This document shows, piece after piece, positions 42,442-50,900 of a stretch of DNA of 64,000 nt. Below the pieces are notes generated by a model. It was not told where the DNA came from and did not search any database. It was given only the letters and a program-made list of their open reading frames with translations. This DNA comes from Niveispirillum sp. SYP-B3756 (GTDB taxonomy: Bacteria; Pseudomonadota; Alphaproteobacteria; Azospirillales; Azospirillaceae): contig NZ_WIDQ01000011.1 in assembly GCF_009495745.1 (NCBI RefSeq), forward strand, positions 1 through 64,000. The letters are read 5' to 3'. The translations under genes were made by a program, and so were the position numbers. Every line of letters begins with the position of its first letter. Position 1 is the first letter of the stretch.

Positions 42442-42846
42442 ATGGATGACAGGGATTGCCTGCTGCCGATGGCAGGTTGGACTCGCAATCAGGTTCAGGA
42501 AGATCCGGCAGCTCTGAGCAAGCTCGGGCCCCTGTTGAAGCTTCGTTTGCGGGTGGGAAATGCGCCTGATTTTGACGTTCTGGCTGTCCTCAGCACGGCT
42601 TCCCCTAACACACGGCTATGCCCGGCGCTGATGCGGCGCATTGTCAGCCAAGATCAGTTCCAGAATCAGTCCACGGGGATCTTGACCTTCCACAACGGGA
42701 TGCAGGCACGCATCCCCCTTGTCAGTGATCCGACACTTTCCTCCCCGCATGAGGTTTCAATCGGGTTGGATCTGCTGCAGCAGATGCGTCTGGTGCTGGA
42801 CTTCACCACCGGGAATTGGGAATTTCATATCCCCCGTGCCCGCTGA
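42442..42846 (+). CDS. retropepsin-like protein lacking the catalytic DTG
   Basis: The 134-residue protein has no signal peptide. Its layout resembles single-domain aspartyl (retropepsin-like) proteases: strand LLKLRLRVGN, a flap-region LTFHNGMQARIPLV, and the typical end IGLDLLQQMRLVLDFTTGNWEF. At the place where D-T-G is expected it reads LSTAS, so the catalytic aspartate motif is missing. It may be an inactive binding domain, or the resemblance may be only structural. The 14-base palindrome tgatcagctgatca overlaps the stop codon. Function unknown. Confidence 0.55.
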   Translation: MDDRDCLLPMAGWTRNQVQEDPAALSKLGPLLKLRLRVGNAPDFDVLAVLSTASPNTRLCPALMRRIVSQDQFQNQSTGILTFHNGMQARIPLVSDPTLSSPHEVSIGLDLLQQMRLVLDFTTGNWEFHIPRAR

Positions 42847-42880
42847 TCAGCTGATCACCAGACGCGCCGCCCGCCCGCAA

Positions 42881-43099
42881 TCAGGGCTTCTTCTTCATTT
42901 CATTCACCACGGCCCCAGCGCCGGCGCCGACCACGCCGCCGGCGACAGTGCTGCCGACGCTGCCACCCAGCAGGGCGCCCGCACCAGCGCCAATCAGCGC
43001 CCCGCTGGCGGCGCGCTGTTCCATATTATTGCCGCAGGCGGACAGCAGCAGCGAAGCGGTGATGACCGCCGCAGCGCCAAGCGCCATCTGGTTACGCAT
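42881..43099 (-). CDS. glycine-zipper lipoprotein
   Basis: The 72-residue product has a lipoprotein signal with lipobox LSAC (C22). It is followed by a short linker and a glycine-zipper segment made of repeated GxxxG-like units (ALIGAGAGALLGGSVGSTVA and GGVVGAGAGAVV), ending in a basic tail. Such small proteins (glycine-zipper 2TM or OmpA-like linkers) insert in or attach to the outer membrane. Role unknown. It is convergent with the retropepsin-like gene. Confidence 0.78.
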   Translation of the reverse strand: MRNQMALGAAAVITASLLLSACGNNMEQRAASGALIGAGAGALLGGSVGSTVAGGVVGAGAGAVVNEMKKKP

Positions 43100-43421
43100 G
43101 GTGATCTCCAGTTCTGTTCAATACCGCGCCCACCTGCATAACGGCGCCGGTGCCTTCGGGTTCCCGCAGCTGGGGGGGTGGTGTCACGGGGCATTCATGC
43201 ATTGGCAACATGGGTCCAGCAAACTGACGCTGCGTAAAGACGAAGAAAAATATCTATTGAATCAAGGGGTTTGTGGATGAGGTATTATAATACCTCTTCA
43301 CAGTGCCTTGTCAGAACAGCATTTTTTGCTTGCGTCATGGGGCTATTGCCCGTAAACAACCCTCCGCTTCGGTGCCACCCCGGTGGGTGGCGCCTTCATC
43401 CGTATAAGCCCGAGTGCTCTG
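43100..43421. promoter_or_regulatory. intergenic and rplM leader with palindromes
   Basis: No gene was seen. Two features stand out. A perfect 18-bp palindrome gaggtattataatacctc (43279-43296) contains TATAAT. A 9-bp stem ggtgccacc / ggtggcgcc (43371-43379, 43386-43394) ends 27 bases before the rplM ATG and could be a leader structure for ribosomal-protein feedback. No clean -35/-10 pair at 17-base spacing was found. Confidence 0.5.
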
Positions 43422-43886
43422 ATGAAGACCTTTAACCTGAAGCCGTCCGAGATCGAGAAGAAGTGGATTCTCATCGATGCGGAAGGCGTAGTCCTGGGTC
43501 GTCTCGCCAGCCAGATCGCCATGATCCTGCGCGGCAAGACCAAGCCCACCTATACCCCGTTCCTGGATTGCGGTGACAATGTCATCGTGATCAATGCCGA
43601 GAAGGTCGTCCTGACCGGCAACAAGCGCAACGATGCCATGTTCTACTGGCACACTGGCTTCCCGGGCGGCATCAAGGGCCGTTCCGCTGGCCAGATTCTG
43701 GACGGCCGCTTCCCCGAGCGCGTCATCCTGAAGGCTGTTGAGCGCATGATCCCGCGCGGCCCGCTGGGTCGTCGCCAGATGACCAACCTGCGCGTCTATG
43801 CCGGTGCGGCCCACCCGCACGAGGCACAGTCGCCGGTCGTCCTGGACATCGCTGGCCTGAACGCCAAGAACAAGCGGAGCGCCTAA
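43422..43886 (+). CDS. rplM: 50S ribosomal protein L13
   Basis: L13 is an early assembly protein of the large subunit. The 154-residue product shows [50 protein letters not shown] and [14 protein letters not shown], all canonical. ATG 43422 starts the conserved [15 protein letters not shown]; an earlier in-frame start would include the leader hairpin. rpsI follows after 4 bases, the standard bacterial pair. Confidence 0.97.
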   Translation: MKTFNLKPSEIEKKWILIDAEGVVLGRLASQIAMILRGKTKPTYTPFLDCGDNVIVINAEKVVLTGNKRNDAMFYWHTGFPGGIKGRSAGQILDGRFPERVILKAVERMIPRGPLGRRQMTNLRVYAGAAHPHEAQSPVVLDIAGLNAKNKRSA

Positions 43887-43890
43887 TATT

Positions 43891-44376
43891 ATGGCCACCA
43901 TCAACAGCCTCGCTGATCTGAAGGCCGGCGCTGCCGCCGCCTCCGACGTTGCTGCCCCGGCCGCTCCGGCCGAGCCGAAGCTGGACGCGTTCGGTCGCGC
44001 CTATGCCACCGGCAAGCGCAAGAACGCCGTTGCCCGCGTGTGGGTGAAGCCGGGCACCGGCAAGATCACCGTAAATGGTCGTGAGCTGGCGGTTTATTTC
44101 GCCCGCCCCGTGCTGCGCATGATGATCAACCAGCCATTCCAGATCACCAACCGCGTCGAGCAGTTTGACATCGTTGCCACCGTCTCCGGTGGTGGTCTGT
44201 CGGGCCAGGCCGGTGCGCTGCGTCATGGCATCTCCAAGGCCCTGACCTATTTCGAGCCGGGCCTGCGTCCGCCGCTGAAGGCTGCTGGTCTGCTGACCCG
44301 CGATTCGCGCGTTGTCGAGCGTAAGAAGTACGGTAAGGCCAAGGCCCGCCGCAGCTTCCAGTTCTCCAAGCGCTAA
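43891..44376 (+). CDS. rpsI: 30S ribosomal protein S9
   Basis: The 161-residue S9 has an Ala-rich N-terminal extension of about 30 residues, usual in alphaproteobacteria. The core follows: [38 protein letters not shown] and the tail [20 protein letters not shown] followed by FSKR, which reaches the decoding centre. It is cotranscribed with rplM and ended by a strong terminator. Confidence 0.97.
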   Translation: MATINSLADLKAGAAAASDVAAPAAPAEPKLDAFGRAYATGKRKNAVARVWVKPGTGKITVNGRELAVYFARPVLRMMINQPFQITNRVEQFDIVATVSGGGLSGQAGALRHGISKALTYFEPGLRPPLKAAGLLTRDSRVVERKKYGKAKARRSFQFSKR

Positions 44377-44412
44377 TCGCGTTTGGCCCCGGTTCGCCGG
44401 GTTTGTACGGAG

Positions 44413-44448
44413 AAAGGGCGCTCCCCACGTTTGGGGGCGCCCTTTTTT
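44413..44448 (+). terminator. Rho-independent terminator of rplM-rpsI
   Basis: The GC-rich stem gggcgctcccc ... gggggcgccc is followed by six T residues. Confidence 0.9.
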
Positions 44449-44576
44449 CTTTATCTTCATCCGCGAGGGGGTTTTCTCCACTCCCTGCCTCTTCCGCACA
44501 GAATTTGGCAAATGCGGTTCTAACGACCTGTGATTGTCTGCTATTGTCAGTGTCTCGATCAGGGGAGACGCTTGTC

Positions 44577-45083
44577 ATGGCGGAGCATCGGAACGGCAAT
44601 ATCACGATTGTCGCCGGTCTGCCCGAGGCGACGGGCCCGGTGCCCGATACGCGACGGATGAGCCTGTCCAGCAAGCAGATGCTGGCCTTCCGCTTGCGCA
44701 AACAAGGCTGGAGCTACCGCCGGATTTCCGATGCCCTGAGCATCAGCTATCAGCAGGTGCTGGATTGGCTGGAGACGGAGGGGGTGCCACCCCCTGTCCC
44801 GGTCAGCATGACCCATGCCAGCCTGACTGTCAGGCTGGCCGCGGCCAACCAGCCCCACCCTGACATTCCCCCGCCTGCCATCCCAGCAGCCCCACCCGCG
44901 CCGGTGACGGCGGAACTGCTGGAGCGGCTGGACAGCATTGCCGCTGAACAACGCGCCCAGGCCATCGCCATTGCCGGCCTTGAAAGTCGATTGATTGATG
45001 TTGTGAAGGCGGAGGCAAAGTCATTGGGAAAGCGGATTGCCGACGCCATAAAAGGCGTGCGCAAGCCGCAGGACCGTGCCTGA
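44577..45083 (+). CDS. HTH-domain protein upstream of T6SS
   Basis: The 168-residue soluble protein has a helix-turn-helix region at about residues 28-60 (LSSKQMLAFRLRKQGWSYRR then ISDALSISYQQVLDWLE), similar to homeodomain-like HTH modules. A Pro-rich linker and a C-terminal helix rich in Glu, Ala and Lys (LLERLDSIAAEQRAQAIAIA) that could be a short coiled coil follow. The start is ATG 44577 with ggggag upstream. It lies between rpsI and the T6SS, on the T6SS strand and 162 bases before tssJ-like. A T6SS regulator is possible from position only. Confidence 0.6.
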   Translation: MAEHRNGNITIVAGLPEATGPVPDTRRMSLSSKQMLAFRLRKQGWSYRRISDALSISYQQVLDWLETEGVPPPVPVSMTHASLTVRLAAANQPHPDIPPPAIPAAPPAPVTAELLERLDSIAAEQRAQAIAIAGLESRLIDVVKAEAKSLGKRIADAIKGVRKPQDRA

Positions 45084-45245
45084 GTGTTTGTAACATCTTT
45101 GCCTTATTGGCTTTTCCCCCTTGCGCAGTGAACCCATACTTTTGGTCATAGTCATAATCTGTGGCGCAAAGGGATGTGGACGTAGTAGTCTATATGGTGG
45201 CAAAATGGTTAACGCATAAATGATAATGTCATTGCTGGGGGGCGT

Positions 45246-45710
45246 GTGAATCTGTTTACTGACAAAAGACATGGATTTTTGCGCCCGCTATTTTTGGCGG
45301 TTCCATGTTTATTGTCAGGCTGTGGTTCTGATCTACCACATATAGAGACGCGTCGGATTGAGGTCAGTGCCGCACCGGAAGCCAATATGGACTCACCGGT
45401 CGCGGTTGATCTGGTTTTTGTCATGGATGCGGATGCCCTGCAAGGGGTTGCCAACCTTTCCGCCAGCCAGTGGTTCAAGGACAAGGGACAATTGTTGTTG
45501 GCCTATCCCACCGGCCTGCGCGTCCGCTCTTTTGAGCTGGTGCCGCGCCGGTCGCTGGCCTACCCGCTGGCCTCGGCGGATGAGGGGGTGGCGGCGCTGG
45601 TCTTCGCCCATTACCCCACGCCCGGCACCCATCGCGCCCGGGTGGATCGTTTGAAAAGCGTCAATGTACGCCTGGGGCGCAATGCCTTCACCATAGAGCC
45701 GGGACAATAG
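45246..45710 (+). CDS. tssJ: T6SS outer-membrane lipoprotein, TssJ-like
   Basis: The 154-residue lipoprotein (lipobox LLSGC, C26) has a beta-rich body beginning SPVAVDLVFVMDADAL and LSASQWFKDKGQLLL. It starts the T6SS operon, 4 bases before tssK. TssJ anchors the TssL-TssM membrane complex to the outer membrane. Identity with TssJ rests on lipoprotein nature, size, strand pattern and gene order; overall sequence is divergent. The start is GTG 45246 after a gggggg tract. The 162-base gap upstream probably holds the operon promoter; no clear sigma-54 site was found there. Confidence 0.62.
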   Translation: MNLFTDKRHGFLRPLFLAVPCLLSGCGSDLPHIETRRIEVSAAPEANMDSPVAVDLVFVMDADALQGVANLSASQWFKDKGQLLLAYPTGLRVRSFELVPRRSLAYPLASADEGVAALVFAHYPTPGTHRARVDRLKSVNVRLGRNAFTIEPGQ

Positions 45711-45714
45711 GAAG

Positions 45715-47058
45715 ATGGCTGGCGAGAACGGCAAGATCATCGTGGCTCCGCCTGTTCCCGATCCGGTGCAGTGGCATGAGGGGATGCTGCTGCAGCCCCA
45801 CCATTTCCAGCAATCCTGGCTGCGTCAGGATGCCTTGCTCCAGTTCCATCTGTCCCGAATCGCCCCTTTTGCCCATGGGGTGGTAAGGATGGAGCTGGAT
45901 CGCGGGGCCTTATCGGCGGGGCGTCTGCGCCTGCTGGTGGTGGAGGCAGTGCTGCCCGATGGGCTGCTGATCCGGCATGATGGTGGCGATGATCGGCTGG
46001 AAATGGACTTGCCGCCCTTGAAGGACCGGCTGTCCAGCCCGCAGCGGGTGCATCTGGTGCTGCCGAAATACCAGCCCGGTTCGGCCCGGCCCGATGATGA
46101 TCTGGCCCGCTGGCGCTCCCGCCCTGGGGAGAGCGCAGTGGATGAAAATACCGGTGGCCATGCCGAACCGATTCCGCGGCTGCGCCCGGCCCTACGCCTG
46201 CGGCTGGAGGATGACCTACCCCCTGGCATGGTGTCGCTGCCCCTGCTGGAGATTGAGTTTAAGAATCAGACCTTCCAGCTGACGGATTATGAGGCGCCCA
46301 GCGCCGTGCTGTTGCCGACCAGCGCCCTGTTCCGGGAGGGGCGGGCGCTGGTCGGCAAGCTGCGGGAAAAGGCCAGCTATGTGGCGGAAGCCCAGGGCGG
46401 GGAGCTGGATCGGGCAGAGGCCCGCCAGACCGTTCTCTGTCTGGTGGCGGGTCTGCCCCTGCTGGAGGGGTTGTTGGGCCTGCCGGCCCTGCACCCGTTT
46501 GAGCTGTACAAGGCCCTGCTGAATGTCATGGGCCATGTCTCCATCTTGCGTTCCAGCCTGGTGCCGCCGCTGACCGAACCTTATGACCATCTGGACCCGC
46601 GCGGCTGCATCGGCCGGCTGCTGGCGGCGGTCGATCTGGTGCTGGACCATGTCGCCCAGGCCTTTGCCGCCATGACGTTCGAGCCGGTGCAGCATGGTTT
46701 CCGTCACCGGATTGAGGAAAGTTGGCTGACCGGCGAGTTGATCGTCGGTCTGCGGCTGAAGCCGGGCCAGAAGGCTGACGATGCCGCCGACTGGATGGAG
46801 GCGGCACTGATCGCCACGGAAAAACGGCTGGATGAGCTGGGCGTCTATCGCCTGCGCGGGGCCAGCCGTCGAGGCTTGTCGGCGGAGGAGGCGAGCGCCT
46901 TCGCTGCCAGCCGCGATGTCATGCTTTATGCCGTCGCCTGCGATGATTTTGTCGCCGCTGGTGAGCCCCTTTTCATCGTCAATCCGCTGGATCGCGCCGG
47001 GCTGCGGCGGCCGGCTGATATTCTGCTGTTCATCCCCAACGGGGCGGGGACACGATGA
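45715..47058 (+). CDS. tssK: T6SS baseplate subunit TssK
   Basis: TssK links the phage-like baseplate to the membrane complex. The 447-residue protein opens with the hallmark VQWHEGMLLQPHHFQQS and has the family blocks VSLPLLEIEFKNQTF, LYKALLNVMGHVSIL and FIVNPLDRAGLRRPADILLF. ATG 45715 lies 4 bases after the tssJ-like stop. The stop overlaps tssL by ATGA. Confidence 0.95.
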   Translation: MAGENGKIIVAPPVPDPVQWHEGMLLQPHHFQQSWLRQDALLQFHLSRIAPFAHGVVRMELDRGALSAGRLRLLVVEAVLPDGLLIRHDGGDDRLEMDLPPLKDRLSSPQRVHLVLPKYQPGSARPDDDLARWRSRPGESAVDENTGGHAEPIPRLRPALRLRLEDDLPPGMVSLPLLEIEFKNQTFQLTDYEAPSAVLLPTSALFREGRALVGKLREKASYVAEAQGGELDRAEARQTVLCLVAGLPLLEGLLGLPALHPFELYKALLNVMGHVSILRSSLVPPLTEPYDHLDPRGCIGRLLAAVDLVLDHVAQAFAAMTFEPVQHGFRHRIEESWLTGELIVGLRLKPGQKADDAADWMEAALIATEKRLDELGVYRLRGASRRGLSAEEASAFAASRDVMLYAVACDDFVAAGEPLFIVNPLDRAGLRRPADILLFIPNGAGTR

Positions 47059-47915
47059 ACCGCATGATGCTGAACCGGACCGAGGAGAGGCGGCCACCCC
47101 CGACGGGCGGCCCCACCCTGTTGGACCAGTTCCGCATCTTCCATGCTGAATTGTCTGGTGTGCGCGACGCTCTGGCGCTGAGTGACCGGCTGGCCGGGGA
47201 AGGCCAGCCGGGGCCGCCGCCGGCCGATCTGGCGGTGCGCATCAATCGCCGCCTGCATCGGGTGCTGGATGGGCAGGCCGCGGCCGCCCAGCGCGGTGGC
47301 GGCGGTTTTGCCGCTATGCATTACCGCGAGGCGCAATATCTGATGGCCGCCCTGGCCGATGAGATCCTGCTGCAGGAGAAAGAGTGGCAGGGGCGGGAAT
47401 ATTGGATGGATAATCTGCTGGAACTGTCCCTGTTCGGCAGCCGCGTGGCGGGCGAACGGGTGTTCCAGAATCTGGATCGCCTGCTGGCCGACCCGATGCC
47501 TGATCAGGAGATGCTGGCGCTTTATCTCTGCGTTCTGTCGCTGGGTTTCCGGGGGCGGTATTGGCGCCCGCAAGATAACCAGCAGCTGCGCCATTATCGG
47601 GCGGTGCTGTCTGAAAGGCTGGAAGATATGCGGGGGGAGGGGCGCCGGCAGGAACCCGCCACATTGCCCCGGCTCTGCGCCACCGCCTATACGGCCACGG
47701 TGGCGCGGGATGTAGCGGTGAAGCTGCCGCATCTGCGCCCCTATATTGTCGGCTTCGCGGTGCTGCTGGCACTTTATACGTTGCTGGCGCATGGCCTGTG
47801 GATGGAACGGACGGCCCGGCTGGATGCGCTGACGGTGCCGGAGCCCGTGGCCCAACCGGTCAATGCCCCCCCCGCTCAGGCAGTCTCCCCCAGCCCGACA
47901 GCGGGGGCGCACTGA
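47055..47915 (+). CDS. tssL: T6SS inner-membrane subunit TssL (DotU family)
   Basis: The 286-residue DotU-type protein has a cytoplasmic helical domain (HYREAQYLMAALADEILL, WMDNLLELSLFGSRVAGERV, LALYLCVLSLGFRGRY) and one C-terminal membrane segment (YIVGFAVLLALYTLLAHGLW, about 235-255). A short Pro/Ala-rich tail without an OmpA-like peptidoglycan-binding domain follows. It forms the membrane complex with TssM and TssJ. Overlap is ATGA with tssK and TGATG with tssM. Confidence 0.92.
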   Translation: MNRMMLNRTEERRPPPTGGPTLLDQFRIFHAELSGVRDALALSDRLAGEGQPGPPPADLAVRINRRLHRVLDGQAAAAQRGGGGFAAMHYREAQYLMAALADEILLQEKEWQGREYWMDNLLELSLFGSRVAGERVFQNLDRLLADPMPDQEMLALYLCVLSLGFRGRYWRPQDNQQLRHYRAVLSERLEDMRGEGRRQEPATLPRLCATAYTATVARDVAVKLPHLRPYIVGFAVLLALYTLLAHGLWMERTARLDALTVPEPVAQPVNAPPAQAVSPSPTAGAH

Positions 47916-50900
47916 TGGCGGACTGGTTGATCGCACATGCGGGCTGGGTGGCGGCGGGCCTGTTGCTGGTGGCCTTGCTGGTGCTGGCACTGATGCTGCT
48001 GGTCCTGCAACGCAACCTGCGCGAGGCCCGGCGGCTGGCCCAGCTGCAGCCTTTGCTGGAGCCGGGGGCGGTTGACGGGACGCTGGTCAATGGCGGATCG
48101 GCCCAGCCCACCATGCTGGCCTTCCGCACCAGCTTGAAGCGTCTGGCGGATCAGGCGGGGGTGCGCTCCCCCTACACCTTGCCCTGGGTACTGCTGCTGG
48201 GGGACCGGGGGGCGGGGAAGACGACGTTGGCTCGTGCTGCCACCTTGCCCCGACTGTTGCCGGAAAGCGATACCCCGGCCGGGGAAGATGCCACGCTGCA
48301 TTGCTATGAAAATGGCATCCTGATTGATGCGGCCGGCCGCGCAGCCCTCAGCCCCGATGGCCGGCCGGCGGTCAATGATCAATGGCGCCGGCTGATGCGC
48401 GCCCTGCAATGGTACCGGCCGCAGCGCGGGCTGGACGGGGTGATCCTGGCCATTTCCGCCACCGACCTGATGGGGGCGCAGGCTCTGGGCACGGAAATGC
48501 TGGCCATCAAGGGTGACGCCTTCCAGGCCCAGCTATGGGATCTGCAGCGCCGGGTGGGGCTGCGCCTGCCGGTCTATGTTGTGGTCACCCAGTGCGACCA
48601 TATTCCGGGTTTCGCCGCCTTTTGGCAGGCGGCACCGGCGGGCGGCAGCGGCACCATGCTGGGCTGGGCCACCCCGCGTGCCACCGACCATATGTTCGAT
48701 GCCGCCGATGTTGATCAGGCCATCGTCGATGTCTCGGCCGCCCTGTGGAACCATTATGTCGAAGCGGCGGCCGGCCTGGACAATCCCGCCGATCCCGATG
48801 GCATGTTCCGGTTCCCCGGAGAGTTCCCGGTTCTGGCCGCCCCGCTGAAGACCTTTCTGTCCCGGGCTCTGCGGGCGGCAGCTTTCCAGGAAACCCATTT
48901 CCTGCGGGGCATCTGGTTCACCGGGGCGTCTGAGCCTTTGGAAGCGGGTGACCTGTTGGCGGTGCCGGCGGCAGGGGCCAGCCCGCTTTCTACCGCCTTG
49001 ACGGCGCTGCGGCCGGGTACGCCCGGTCTGGTCACGACGGGTGGTGGCCATGCTGCCATCGCCAGTGCTGCCCCCCGCCTGCTGTTCGTCACCGATCTGC
49101 TGGCTGAAAAGGTATTTGCGGAGAAAGGCTTGGCCCAGCCGGCCCGTACCGGTTTGGTCGCCCGGACCCGCACCAGCCTGATCGCCCAGTCGGCCTTGGT
49201 CGGCACAACCCTGGTTCTGGCGGTGGGGCTGTTCATCGCCGACCAGTGGCTGCAACGCACCGTGGCAGAGGTGGAGCCGCCTTTGGCCCTGATCCGCCAG
49301 GAACTGGCCCGTCAGGCACATGGGGGTGATAATGGCTTCCGCAGCGATGCCGCACACCGCCTGTTGACCGATTTTGAGGCCATCGGCCGTTCCTGGCTGA
49401 TCTTCCCCTTCATCCCATCTTCCTGGGATGGCCGCACCGATGCCGCCGTCTCCCGCAGCTTCGGCCAGGGGCTGGACCATCTGGTGCTGAAGGCGCTGCG
49501 GGCGGAGCTGGAGCGGCGCTACACCCTGCTGCGTGATGTGCCGCCCATCGCCTCCCTGTCGGAGAATAATAACCACCATCTGGCGGGCGCGCCGGATGTG
49601 GAAGCGATGGCGGCCTATCTGCGCAAGGTAGAGGGGCTGGACCGGCTGGCGGCGGAATATGCCACCGCCAACAAAGGGTCGCTGGAAAAGCTGGCCGACC
49701 TGTCCAACAGCCTGTTCGGCACCCGGCTGGATGGCAATTTCGCGCATAATGCCGGCCTTTACCTGCGCGGCCTGCATCAGGTGCGTATCCCGCCGCTGTC
49801 GCCCGACCATGCCCGGCAGGTGAAATCCACCCTGGGCGTGTTGGCGGAGGGGGTGACCCGCCGCATCGGTTCGGAAGGTGACATTGTTGGGCGCGTGCGC
49901 CGGTTGGCCGAGGCGGTGGCCGATATCAGGCAGCCGCGCAAAGGCCAGGATATCGGCCAACGGATGCAGGATCTGGCCGCAAGCCTGGTGGATGTGCGGC
50001 GGATGCTGGACGATCCGGGCCTGCTCTGGCTGGCCAGCGACGATATCACCACAACTCCCGCCATTGCCGATCTGATGGCCATGATGGCCACGGCTTCCGT
50101 GGGGGCGGAGGGGCGCAGCCAGTTTGCCGCCAGCATCCGGGATGCCCATAAGGCCCTGGTAAGACAGTTGCTGGAATTTTCCGATGGGGATGGCGAACGC
50201 ATCCTGGTGCGCTCCGGCACTGGGGCCGGCTTCCGCCTCAATGATCATCTCCATGCCCTGTCGGATCATTTCCAGCCTGCCCTGAACCGGCCCTTCATGC
50301 GGGAACATCCGCGTGTATCGCTGTCCATGCCGCCGGCGGCCGGGTCGGGACAGGTGATGAGCTGGGATCCGCTGGCCCTGGCGGAGGTGCTGAAGACCTA
50401 TCGCAGCTATGAGGAGTTTCGCGCCGTCGACCTGCCGCGCATTCCCGCCGATTTCCAGAGTGCGGTGGACCGGATGGGGCGGCAGCGTCTGGAAGACAGT
50501 CTGCGCAACCATCTGGTGACTGCCCAGAAGATCGACCGCAGCAGCGACCGGTTCCAGGATTTCGGGGAATCCGCCCTGACGGCGGAGGTGACCGATCTGC
50601 GCCAGGTCTCTGAACAGCTGATCGCCATCCTGTCCGTCCTGTCACAAAACCGGCTGGATGATCTGCATGACGAGCTGCGCCGGGTCATGCGCGCCCATGC
50701 CGGTGGCCTGCTGACGGAACTGGACGAACTGACCACCATGGAGAGCTTTTACGAGCCGGTGGACGGGTTCGCCAACTGGGATGGGCATGGCAGCGCGGCG
50801 GAGGCTGGTTTTTATGCCGCCGACGATGTGGCCATGGCCCAATATCTGGACAATATGCGCGGCCGGCTGGAGCATCTCTGGAACAATCTGGCGGCCCCGC

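Noticed and set aside
42188-42846. Integrated element at tRNA-Pro.
   Set aside because: No repeat of the tRNA 3' end and no integrase were seen downstream in the window.
42844-42857. Palindrome tgatcagctgatca at the end of the retropepsin-like gene as an attachment site or terminator.
   Set aside because: It has no loop for a terminator, and no duplicate copy or integrase lies nearby, including at the adjacent tRNA-Pro.
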